A stretch of 64,000 nucleotides of DNA from Glaciecola flavus (GTDB lineage: Bacteria; Pseudomonadota; Gammaproteobacteria; Enterobacterales; Alteromonadaceae): assembly GCF_042646125.1 (NCBI RefSeq), contig NZ_JBHRSW010000007.1:62001-126000 (forward strand), written 5' to 3'. A program made the translations under genes and the position numbers. Below are positions 1 through 7,680 of this stretch, piece by piece; within the stretch, counting starts at the first letter, position 1; each line of letters begins with the position of its first letter. Below the pieces are notes generated by a model. The model was not told the DNA's origin and ran no database searches. It was given only the letters and a program-made list of their open reading frames with translations.

Positions 1-35
1 TGTTGCTCTAAATCGCACGAACCATGCCTTTTTTC

Positions 36-1451
36 TTATGAGTTAGTAGTAGCTGGTTTTAATGACTTATTTATGGCTTTTAAGTCGTCTTCGGTTAGCG
101 TCCCTGCCGCTTGTTTTAAGCTAATAATCGCGGAAATAAAGCTGTATCTTGCATCGGCGAGGTTGCGTCTAGCGTCGAATAGATTACGTGTACTGTTGAG
201 CACGTCTACAATCGTCCGTGTACCGACATCAAAACCTGCTTCTGTCGCATTTAACGCACTTTCTGCCGAAACCACCGACTGCTCCAAAGCGCGAATGGTA
301 GAGACAGACGCTTTTACATCGTTGAATGAACTGCGAACAGAGCGCACAGTTTGGCGATAGCTCAATTCAAGATTTTCGCTTTCAATCACATAGTTGGCGC
401 GCGCGCGCTCTGTTTGTGCACTTACCGAACCACCTTGGTAAATAGGAACGTTTAGGCTAATTCCTATGCTTGTACGATCAAGCGCTGGTGGCGTGTTTCG
501 CACGAGGCCTCTATTGCCCGTTGGATCATCCGTGCGAGAAAATGTAGAGGTTGATTCGCCGTCCTCAATGTCATATGACCCTCGCAAGCTTAGCGTGGGG
601 TAGTGACCTGAGCGTGCGATTTCTATATCTTCTTTTGCTATATCTTTCGCAAAACGCTGGGCGAGCAAATTTAAATTGGAATCTTTGGCAATATTGAGCC
701 ATTCATCTGCACTTGAAGGCGATGGGGTGGTAGCAGAAAATCGCTCGGTATCCAAGACGTAGATGCGTTCGTGATATTTTCCGGTGATCTCCCGAAGCTC
801 TTCTAGACGCAACTCTAATTGATTTTCGGCACGAATTTGTCGTGCAACGGTATTATCAAAGTTAGCTTGCGCCTCATGCACATCGGTTATCGCAGTTAGA
901 CCGACTTCAAAGCGCTGCTTTGTTTGCTCTAGTTGGCGTTCAATCGCTCTCAACTCAGCTTTGACGAATTCGACATTGTCTTGCTCACGCAGTACTGCTA
1001 GATATGCATTTACGGTTCTATTCATTAGGTCTTGTAGCGCAGCCGCAAGCGCAGCATCACTTTGTTGAGCGACGAGCTCAGCGCGATCCATGTTCAACCA
1101 ATCTGAATGATCATACAGCGACATGTTTAGTTCTACACCATAACTTAAGCTCTCGCTGTCTACGTCACCTGCTACTTCAAAAAACTCTAGATTACCATTT
1201 TCATCTCGGTCTGATTGTTGGTTAAATGTTTCCCGAGAGCCATCTGAATAACTGACACTGCCAGTAATTTGTGGCAGTAAAGACGCCCGACTTAAGCTTA
1301 TGCCAGAATAAGCAACGTCTTTTTGCGCTTCTGCTCTGTTGATCAATGGATCATTTTCTACTGCGATTTGATAAACGGTCATCAGGTCATCAGCTAACGC
1401 TGTGTTTGCCAAACCAAATCCAAGCACGATGGAAATTAGCGTTTTTTTCAT
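36..1451 (-). CDS. tolC: TolC-type outer-membrane efflux channel
   Basis: This is the trimeric outer-membrane exit duct that RND, MFS and ABC pumps and type I secretion systems use. The protein is about 471 residues, near the family length, with a signal peptide ending in ANTALA, followed by the DDLMTVYQIA opening typical of TolC and two alpha-helical/strand repeats of the OEP family. I chose the ATG at 1451, not the one six codons earlier, because the signal peptide then begins MKKTLIS and an AAAAGG stretch lies upstream. It is divergent from nudF, as in E. coli, so it is the general TolC and not a pump-specific subunit. It probably serves both RND pumps in this window (inference). Low-complexity Ser/Thr near the C-terminus is unremarkable. 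Confidence 0.95.
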   Translation of the reverse strand: MKKTLISIVLGFGLANTALADDLMTVYQIAVENDPLINRAEAQKDVAYSGISLSRASLLPQITGSVSYSDGSRETFNQQSDRDENGNLEFFEVAGDVDSESLSYGVELNMSLYDHSDWLNMDRAELVAQQSDAALAAALQDLMNRTVNAYLAVLREQDNVEFVKAELRAIERQLEQTKQRFEVGLTAITDVHEAQANFDNTVARQIRAENQLELRLEELREITGKYHERIYVLDTERFSATTPSPSSADEWLNIAKDSNLNLLAQRFAKDIAKEDIEIARSGHYPTLSLRGSYDIEDGESTSTFSRTDDPTGNRGLVRNTPPALDRTSIGISLNVPIYQGGSVSAQTERARANYVIESENLELSYRQTVRSVRSSFNDVKASVSTIRALEQSVVSAESALNATEAGFDVGTRTIVDVLNSTRNLFDARRNLADARYSFISAIISLKQAAGTLTEDDLKAINKSLKPATTNS

Positions 1452-1490
1452 TCCTAGTTGCCTTTTCATGTGATTTTTTGTCTAACTACT

Positions 1491-1582
1491 TTCCCTTTAA
1501 ATATAGATACTCTAAAAAGCCGTTTACAATTTCTGCATGTCATTTGGGCTTTGTTTTTTTGCATATTCATATTTAAAGGGAA
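1491..1582. repeat. 14-bp inverted repeat in the tolC/nudF divergent promoter region
   Basis: TTCCCTTTAAATAT at 1491-1504 is repeated as its exact reverse complement at 1569-1582, with 64 bases between. It lies inside the 330-base space between tolC and nudF. It could be a paired operator or the arms of a small palindromic element. Nothing else is recognisable in this gap apart from AT-rich stretches suitable for promoters, such as around 1700-1712. Confidence 0.6.
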
Positions 1583-1782
1583 CATAGCCATTTGTTAGAT
1601 TAGTTTATATAGCCTGTTATACAAAAAACAATCATAGATTCAACAGACTGAAGGTACCTTCGTATTATTCTGTCGAGTCTAGAGTAAACACGCAATATAT
1701 AATATGGCTTGCATGTATCAATTTCTTGTTAAGTGTAACAGAATATGTGTAAAACGCGGTTTTGGATGTTTAAAGGCAAAAT

Positions 1783-2391
1783 ATGACGAGTTTTACCCAA
1801 GCAGATGTCGAAGTAGTAAAAAAAGAATCTTTGCACGATGGCTATTTTCAAACAAATAAATATTATTTGCGTCACCGCAAGTATGATGGTTCTTGGACCG
1901 AAGTTTTTACACGAGAGGTCTTTGAGCGAGGCCATGCAGTCGCGGTATTGCTGTATGATTCGGACAATGAAGAATTTGTGTTGATAGAGCAATTTCGGTT
2001 TCCTGCTATGGAAACCTCGACCTCGCCATGGCTAATAGAAGTGGTGGCAGGTATTATCGAAGAGGGAGAATCGCACGAGTCAGTTTGTCATCGAGAAGCA
2101 GAAGAAGAGGCTGGATTAAGGATTCAAAAACTCACCAAAGTCTGTGATTTTTTAATGAGCCCCGGCGGCACGACAGAGCGACTATATGCCTATATTGGTA
2201 AAGTAGATTCTTCTCTAGCCGATGGTATACATGGTTTAGATGAAGAAACGGAAGACATTAAAGTGCTGCGTGTGCCTGAGGTACAGGCAAGAGAATGGTT
2301 GGACTCGGGTAAAATCGACAATTCTACCGCGATTATTTTGTTACAATGGTTTTTCTTAAACAAAGCAGCACTGTTGAGTGATTGGCAATAA
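1783..2391 (+). CDS. nudF: ADP-ribose pyrophosphatase (Nudix)
   Basis: NudF hydrolyses ADP-ribose to AMP and ribose 5-phosphate in the cytosol, clearing a reactive NAD breakdown product. The 202-residue protein carries a complete Nudix box at about residues 90-112: G followed five residues later by E, then REAEEEAGL, matching GX5EX7REUXEEXGU. The preceding PWLIEVVAG segment is typical of the ADPRase branch. It begins the nudF-yqiB-yqiA-parE gene string; yqiB follows after 16 bases, so the two are likely co-transcribed. Length matches E. coli NudF (209 residues). Confidence 0.93.
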   Translation: MTSFTQADVEVVKKESLHDGYFQTNKYYLRHRKYDGSWTEVFTREVFERGHAVAVLLYDSDNEEFVLIEQFRFPAMETSTSPWLIEVVAGIIEEGESHESVCHREAEEEAGLRIQKLTKVCDFLMSPGGTTERLYAYIGKVDSSLADGIHGLDEETEDIKVLRVPEVQAREWLDSGKIDNSTAIILLQWFFLNKAALLSDWQ

Positions 2392-2407
2392 GTAAAAAGA
2401 GACGCAC

Positions 2408-2839
2408 TTGAAAAAACGTTACGTACCACATTTACCGACTATTCTTGCGACCTGCGAGAACAATTATGTGTGTATGATGAAATTGCTACCTGATTGCGAC
2501 ACTGAGGACTTGTCTTACACTTTCAGCGTTAGCCAGTCGATGGAGTACAGAATCAAAATAATCGAATCGACTCGATATACAAGTACGCTAGATATGGCGC
2601 AGATTGCCACTAGTTCACCTAAATTCTTGCGCCCGTCGATGCATATACGTTTGTACCACGATGCGAAGGTAGCCGAAGTTTTAGCCTCGCAACGTATTGC
2701 CCATTTGAAACCAGTATACGAGTATCCAAACTTAAATATGCATCAGCGTAACGAAAAATTTATGGTTAATATCTTTTTGTCAGAGTGGTTACACTTTTGC
2801 CTCAGTCAAAATCACCAAGCCAGTATTTCAGCGCAATAA
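2408..2839 (+). CDS. yqiB: DUF1249 family protein YqiB
   Basis: This 143-residue cytosolic protein matches the DUF1249 (YqiB) family along its whole length: the MKKRYVPHLP start, IIESTRYTSTLDM, a RPSMHIRLYHDAKVAEV core and YPNLNMHQRNEKF are characteristic. Its function is unknown. The start is a TTG at 2408; it is preferred because the resulting N-terminus aligns with E. coli MKRYTPD and no in-frame ATG occurs before residue 23. It sits between nudF and yqiA. In E. coli cpdA (cyclic AMP phosphodiesterase) separates yqiB and yqiA, but here only 22 bases do. Confidence 0.9.
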   Translation: MKKRYVPHLPTILATCENNYVCMMKLLPDCDTEDLSYTFSVSQSMEYRIKIIESTRYTSTLDMAQIATSSPKFLRPSMHIRLYHDAKVAEVLASQRIAHLKPVYEYPNLNMHQRNEKFMVNIFLSEWLHFCLSQNHQASISAQ

Positions 2840-2861
2840 CACATAAAAAAAGAATGTAAAC

Positions 2862-3431
2862 ATGCATCATCTTATTTACCTTCATGGCTTTTTGAGTTCT
2901 CCTCAATCTGTTAAGGCTCAACAAACACTCGCGTTTTTTAAACAAATTTTACCCAGCACCAACGTGCATGTTCCCATGCTTCCCGGTGACATATCAAAGG
3001 CCATTGCTAAAATCGATGCGTTGGTAAATACTCTTCCTGTTACAGAGTTAAGATTTATTGGCAGTTCGATGGGTGGGTTTTTAGCCACATATTTTGTCGA
3101 AAATTATGGGGGAAAAGCTGTACTCGTGAATCCAGCGGTAGAACCTCACAGTTTGTTAAAAAACTATCTCGGGGCGCATACCAACCCGTATACAGGTGAA
3201 CGATTTCATATTCACTCTGAACAACTGCGGGTTCTAAAAGGTATTTACCAGCATCGCTTAAACAACAAAGAGCACTACTTTGTGATGCTACAAACTGGGG
3301 ATGAAACCTTGGATTATCGTTTAGCTAAACAACGGTATAGTGGAAGCAAAATGCTTATTGAACAAGGTGGAGACCATAGCTTTGTTAATTACGATCGCCA
3401 CTTACACGAGATAGTGGACTTTTTGCGTTAA
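2862..3431 (+). CDS. yqiA: YqiA-type alpha/beta-hydrolase (esterase)
   Basis: This small cytosolic alpha/beta-hydrolase has 189 residues; E. coli YqiA has 193. The LIYLHGFLSSP oxyanion-hole segment opens the protein, the nucleophile elbow GSSMGG lies near residue 70, NPAV follows, and the C-terminal GGDHSF supplies the catalytic histidine. E. coli YqiA has been assayed as a general acyl esterase; its natural substrate is unknown. It lies 22 bases after yqiB and 120 bases before parE, the standard location. Confidence 0.9.
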   Translation: MHHLIYLHGFLSSPQSVKAQQTLAFFKQILPSTNVHVPMLPGDISKAIAKIDALVNTLPVTELRFIGSSMGGFLATYFVENYGGKAVLVNPAVEPHSLLKNYLGAHTNPYTGERFHIHSEQLRVLKGIYQHRLNNKEHYFVMLQTGDETLDYRLAKQRYSGSKMLIEQGGDHSFVNYDRHLHEIVDFLR

Positions 3432-3551
3432 TCAGAGTTATTCCCTTCAAGGCACGACCTTGGTAGTATGCGACAAGACAAGAAGAAAAGACTCTGTCAA
3501 TAAGCGTTAAGCGAGCATAGTCAATAATAAATAAGCAAAGACACATATTCT

Positions 3552-5444
3552 ATGAGCAGCCAATATAATTCTGAAGCGATCGAAGTCCTCAATGGTTTAG
3601 AGCCAGTCAAACGCCGCCCCGGTATGTACACCGACACAACCCGCCCTAATCATCTGGCACAAGAGGTGATTGACAACAGTGTTGATGAAGCGCTTGCAGG
3701 CCACGCAAGGAACATTAAAGTCACGCTGCATGAAGATCAGTCTTTAGAGGTCATCGATGATGGTCGAGGCATGCCGGTAGATATTCATCCGGAGGAAAAA
3801 ATATCGGGCGTTGAACTTATTATGACTAAGTTACACGCCGGTGGAAAGTTTTCTAATAAAAACTACGAATTTTCAGGTGGCTTACACGGGGTGGGTATTT
3901 CAGTGGTCAATGCCTTATCCACTAAGGTCGAGGTGACAGTGCGTCGCGGTGGCGATGTATATGCTATGGCGTTTGGCAATGGCGACAAAACCCAAGAACT
4001 CGGCGTAGTGGATAGTTGCGGAAAACGCAACACGGGTACGCGTGTGCATTTTTGGCCAGATCCACAATACTTTGATTCCGCCAAGTTTTCAGTTAACCGC
4101 TTACTGCATCTACTCAGAGCAAAGGCCGTATTGTGCCCAGGTCTTAAAATTCGCTTTGATAACAAGCTTACTAAAGAAAGCCAAGAGTGGTATTACGAAG
4201 ATGGCTTACGGGATTATTTGTATCAGTCAGTTAAAGAATACATAACGGTTCCAGACGACACGCCTTTTGTAGGACAATTTTCTGGTAATGGCGAAGCAGC
4301 AGATTGGGCGGTACTTTGGTTGCCTGAGGGCGGTGAGTTAGTCACCGAAAGCTACGTGAATTTGATCCCAACAGCGCAAGGCGGTACTCACGTAAACGGA
4401 TTGCGCCAAGGCCTGCTGGATGCCATGCGCGAGTTTTGTGAGTTCAGAAATTTATTACCCAGAGGCGTAAAAATTACTGCTGACGATATTTGGGAGCGTT
4501 GCGCATACATTCTATCGACCAAAATGCACGACCCGCAATTTGCAGGTCAAACCAAAGAGCGCTTATCCTCTAGGCAGGCGGCTGCATTTGTATCCGGCGT
4601 AGTAAAAGATGCGTTTAGTCTTTGGTTAAATCAGCACACCGATGTAGCAGAAATTTTGGCTGAAATGTGCATTGCGAATGCGCAAAAGCGCTTGCGCCAA
4701 AGTAAAAAAGTTGCTCGCAAAAAGATCACTCAAGGGCCGGCTCTTCCTGGCAAATTAACTGACTGTTCAACACAAGACAATGACCGTTCTGAGCTTTTTC
4801 TTGTGGAAGGGGATTCAGCAGGGGGATCGGCAAAACAGGCGCGTGATAGGGAATTTCAAGCCATCATGCCCCTGCGCGGCAAAATACTGAATAGCTGGGA
4901 AGTGGATTCGTCACAGGTGCTAGCGTCACAAGAAATACATGATATTTCAGTTGCACTAGGCATTGATCCCGACTCTGACGATTTAAGCGGGTTGCGCTAC
5001 GGTAAGATTTGTATTCTCGCCGACGCTGACTCCGATGGTTTGCATATTGCCACATTGCTATGCGCTTTATTTGTCAAACACTTCAGAACCTTAGTAGACC
5101 AAGGTCACGTGTATGTTGCCATGCCTCCATTATTTAGAATTGACGTTGGCAAAGAAGTGTTTTATGCCTTGGATGATGCCGAGCGCCAAGGTATTTTGGA
5201 TCGCATAGAGGCAGAGAAAAAGCGCGGAAAAGTGAATGTTCAACGCTTTAAAGGTTTGGGCGAAATGAATCCATTGCAATTGCGTGAAACCACGATGGAT
5301 CCGAATACGCGCCGCTTGGTACAGTTAACTTCAGGTGATGCAGAAGAAATGCTAGAGCTAATGGATATGTTGCTTGCAAAAAAACGCTCGGGTGATCGCA
5401 GAACTTGGTTAGAGAGCAAGGGCAACTTGGCGGTTGTTGAGTAG
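3552..5444 (+). CDS. parE: DNA topoisomerase IV subunit B
   Basis: ParE is the ATPase subunit of topoisomerase IV, which with ParC decatenates replicated chromosomes. The 630-residue protein shows the GHKL ATPase features (EVIDNSVDEALAGHA and DDGRGMPV near residues 40-80, GGLHGVGISVVNA near 110), the transducer domain, and the TOPRIM segment with EGDSAGGSAKQ and LADADSDGLH. The QRFKGLGEMNP motif near the C-terminus is typical of type IIA B subunits. Its length (E. coli 630) and its location after yqiA identify it as ParE and not GyrB, which is about 170 residues longer. No parC is in the window. No obvious terminator follows. Confidence 0.96.
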   Translation: MSSQYNSEAIEVLNGLEPVKRRPGMYTDTTRPNHLAQEVIDNSVDEALAGHARNIKVTLHEDQSLEVIDDGRGMPVDIHPEEKISGVELIMTKLHAGGKFSNKNYEFSGGLHGVGISVVNALSTKVEVTVRRGGDVYAMAFGNGDKTQELGVVDSCGKRNTGTRVHFWPDPQYFDSAKFSVNRLLHLLRAKAVLCPGLKIRFDNKLTKESQEWYYEDGLRDYLYQSVKEYITVPDDTPFVGQFSGNGEAADWAVLWLPEGGELVTESYVNLIPTAQGGTHVNGLRQGLLDAMREFCEFRNLLPRGVKITADDIWERCAYILSTKMHDPQFAGQTKERLSSRQAAAFVSGVVKDAFSLWLNQHTDVAEILAEMCIANAQKRLRQSKKVARKKITQGPALPGKLTDCSTQDNDRSELFLVEGDSAGGSAKQARDREFQAIMPLRGKILNSWEVDSSQVLASQEIHDISVALGIDPDSDDLSGLRYGKICILADADSDGLHIATLLCALFVKHFRTLVDQGHVYVAMPPLFRIDVGKEVFYALDDAERQGILDRIEAEKKRGKVNVQRFKGLGEMNPLQLRETTMDPNTRRLVQLTSGDAEEMLELMDMLLAKKRSGDRRTWLESKGNLAVVE

Positions 5445-5537
5445 TCTAGATGCAAGTCAGATTACTACCTAGCCTTACTTTAATTCCGCCGTATCTGCGA
5501 AAACACAAGCACCCGATTATGTGGATATAAATAAAAC

Positions 5538-6146
5538 ATGGATCAAATAAACGAGAACCTTTTTATTGGAAATGATGGCAAAGCGCGTTGCAATTGGTGC
5601 AGTGCCACCGAAGGTTATATTGACTACCATGACAAAGAATGGGGCTTTCCGGTTAGCGATGATCGAACCTTATTTGAAAAACTTTGCCTAGAGAGCTTTC
5701 AGTCGGGGCTAAGTTGGCGCACTATATTAACTAAGCGTGAAGGTTTTCGTCGTGCTTTCGACAACTTCGACTTTAATAAAGTCGCCAAATACAATGAATC
5801 AAAAATTAACGAGTTATTACAAGACGAAGGCATCGTCCGCCATCGAGGTAAAATAGAAGCGGTAATTAATAACGCGAAACAAGCCATACTTATGGTTGAT
5901 GAATTTGGCAGTTTAGCGACATATTTGTGGCGTTACCGTGACGATACACCTGAACCCACGACCCGCGCTACTTCTGACCTATCAATAGCTTTGTCAAAAG
6001 ATTTAAAAAAACGCGGCTGGAAATTTGTTGGGCCAACAACGGCATATGCCTTTATGCAAGCAATGGGACTAGTGAATGATCACAGTGAAGGCTGTTATGT
6101 TCGCAAACTTGTTGAGCAAGCGAGACGTAACTTTGTTCAACCTTAG
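5538..6146 (+). CDS. tag: DNA-3-methyladenine glycosylase I
   Basis: Tag removes 3-methyladenine from alkylated DNA, starting base excision repair. The zinc site that marks this family is present: Cys in RCNWC near residue 19, His in YHDKEWG near 30, and the late His and Cys in NDHSEGC near residue 190. The LSWRTILTKRE and IVRHRGKIEAVINNA segments are conserved. At 202 residues it is slightly longer than E. coli Tag (187), mainly at the N-terminus. The gene stands 93 bases after parE and probably has its own promoter. Confidence 0.93.
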   Translation: MDQINENLFIGNDGKARCNWCSATEGYIDYHDKEWGFPVSDDRTLFEKLCLESFQSGLSWRTILTKREGFRRAFDNFDFNKVAKYNESKINELLQDEGIVRHRGKIEAVINNAKQAILMVDEFGSLATYLWRYRDDTPEPTTRATSDLSIALSKDLKKRGWKFVGPTTAYAFMQAMGLVNDHSEGCYVRKLVEQARRNFVQP

Positions 6147-6292
6147 GTACTGAATACTGCTGACTTATACAGAGATATCCTGCTATCTGAATCACTACGA
6201 AAGGCTTTAATCAATACTACGGTTCAGTTTTCCAAAAGGTTTTCACAAGTATACTTAATTTCTCTTATATATATTTAAACAAGGAGAAAAAG

Positions 6293-6559
6293 ATGAGAGA
6301 TTTAAGTGTTACCGAATTGGAGAAAATAAGCGGAGGAATGAATATTTCTTTCGGTGAGGCAGTGGCTATGGGCGGTGTAGGTTCTGGTATAGGAGCTGCT
6401 GCGGCTGGAGCTGGTGCAGCAACAGTCGGTACTGCTGCTGCCGTTGGTAGCGTGGCCGTTGGTGTCGGGGTAGCTGCTTATCACGGTGCAAATGCATTGG
6501 GAGCTGAGAGCTTTGGAAAGTGGTTAGGTGGTGCAATTTACGATTTTTTTAACTCATAG
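6293..6559 (+). CDS. Double-glycine-leader bacteriocin-like peptide
   Basis: An 88-residue precursor. Residues 1-15, MRDLSVTELEKISGG, match the double-glycine leader (consensus LSxxELxxIxGG) that is cut by C39-peptidase ABC exporters in class II bacteriocins and microcins. The remaining 73 residues are Gly/Ala/Val-rich with several GxxxG-type spacings, then an amphipathic C-terminus ending in WLGGAIYDFFNS, as in membrane-permeabilising peptides. A strong ribosome site, AAGGAG, stands 7 bases before the ATG. No C39 exporter or modification enzyme lies in the window, so export would rely on a system elsewhere. An antibacterial role is inferred from leader and composition; a quorum or other secreted peptide is possible. 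Confidence 0.72.
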   Translation: MRDLSVTELEKISGGMNISFGEAVAMGGVGSGIGAAAAGAGAATVGTAAAVGSVAVGVGVAAYHGANALGAESFGKWLGGAIYDFFNS

Positions 6560-6570
6560 TTAAGTATTAA

Positions 6571-6596
6571 GGGAACAGTCCGATTCATCTGTTCCC
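6571..6596 (+). terminator. Intergenic stem-loop between peptide gene and membrane protein gene
   Basis: GGGAACAG at 6571-6578 pairs with CTGTTCCC at 6589-6596 across a 10-base loop. No T-tract follows, so it is more likely a partial terminator or a 3' stabilising hairpin that makes the upstream peptide message more abundant than the downstream gene. This is inference from structure alone. Confidence 0.45.
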
Positions 6597-6615
6597 AACC
6601 TAAGGAATTTTAAAA

Positions 6616-6825
6616 ATGCTGAAAAACATCCGAATAAAACTAAGCGTGGCTAGACTTTTGATTCTGGCGTTTATTGCTATTGGAACATTCTCATTTATGG
6701 CAAGTTCTAGCTTCGAATTTGGCAAGCAAAGCGAAGACTATCTTTTGGCTTCTTTACTCTGTGTAGTAGTTTGGTTTTCCTACTTTTTTGGCATAGACCA
6801 TAAAAATAAAGAAAAACATCTGTGA
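6616..6825 (+). CDS. Small two-helix membrane protein, candidate immunity protein
   Basis: This 69-residue protein has a short basic N-terminus (MLKNIRIKLS) and two predicted membrane helices, about residues 11-30 and 43-60, ending in a charged tail (HKNKEKHL). It matches no family I know. The ATG has AAGGA 10 bases upstream, and the gene follows the bacteriocin-like precursor by 56 bases in the same direction. Small hydrophobic helical proteins beside class II bacteriocins are often immunity factors, so that role is proposed from position and topology only. The alternative is an unrelated small membrane protein. Confidence 0.5.
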   Translation: MLKNIRIKLSVARLLILAFIAIGTFSFMASSSFEFGKQSEDYLLASLLCVVVWFSYFFGIDHKNKEKHL

Positions 6826-6992
6826 AATATTCATACATGCCACTTTGGCCAAGCTTCATCTGGCTGCAGCCATCTGAAGACATGCAAAGCAACAATTTAA
6901 TTGCCTCTGGTCTACGGTAATTATATTCAGTTATCCATACAAAGACCATCTGGGCAGTATGGCGCTATCACGAAGCAATCCTCAATAGCTAA

Positions 6993-7471
6993 GCTTACGC
7001 AAACTCTTCCGGTCAATCAAACCAGAACTCAAGTTTGAGCGGCACTGTCAGCAGTCACGGAAATGGTTTTTTTGGAAGCAATGTCAATGAAATGGACACT
7101 CTTGATACCAGAGTTGTTTTCGGGATTTGCTGTGGGCCAGTCAAGCCATATTTATAGACTGGACATACAGCGAATTGTTTGAAGTTGACATTCAAGCTAT
7201 TGATGTTGGTTCAATCGATATTCAGATGAAAAATGATCTTGGAAACACAATGATTACAAGAGCCAGCGTTTTTGACGCTGCAGGTAGGTGGTTACCTGAT
7301 TTTGTTGTTGAATCGGGCAGTGGGTTTGATTATGCCAATATTTCTGGCCTTACATCCACCCCAAGACCTCGCCAAGTAAGCCAGCCAAATATACTCGCCC
7401 TTTTGTGCTGTTCTATTGTTGGGCTGATGATTTATAGGGGATCCCCTGTATCAGGGGAGTTGGCGCCGTAA
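6993..7471 (+). pseudogene. Remnant of a secreted PEP-CTERM-like protein, frameshifted
   Basis: Two adjoining reading frames look like parts of one exported protein. From 6993 to 7154 one frame reads AYANSSGQSNQNSSLSG and onward for 54 residues, polar and Asn/Gly-rich like the start of a mature secreted protein, and then stops at 7155. From 7127 another frame continues with 114 residues ending RQVSQPNILALLCCSIVGL plus MIYR, which has the shape of a PEP-CTERM sorting tail (VxxP motif, hydrophobic helix, Arg). No start codon with a signal peptide is visible upstream: a stop lies at 6990. I read this as a decayed gene; the exosortase link rests on tail resemblance alone. Confidence 0.4.
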
Positions 7472-7680
7472 CTTTTAGCAATAAGCGGCGTACTGGTATG
7501 AAAGGTAATCGCATACTAGGTTTGACTAATTCGCTGAATGAGCATGGAACGTTCAATATGCCTTATGCTAAGCCGGAAGGGTATGGAGAACTTGGGGTTT
7601 GTGGTACGAGATAGAAGAAAAGCAAGTACTAGTCAATTTTAGCGATGGGTACTGTGTAAAAATGGCTCTTTCTCTCTCTA
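7472..7680. other. Non-coding stretch beside decayed gene
   Basis: No convincing gene lies here. A 58-codon open stretch ends at a stop near 7610 but has no good start or recognisable product. Immediately before, AGGGGATCCCCT (7436-7447) is a perfect 12-base palindrome, and CCCCTG-TAT-CAGGGG (7443-7457) can form a competing hairpin. The region is probably further debris of the accessory patch. Confidence 0.35.
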
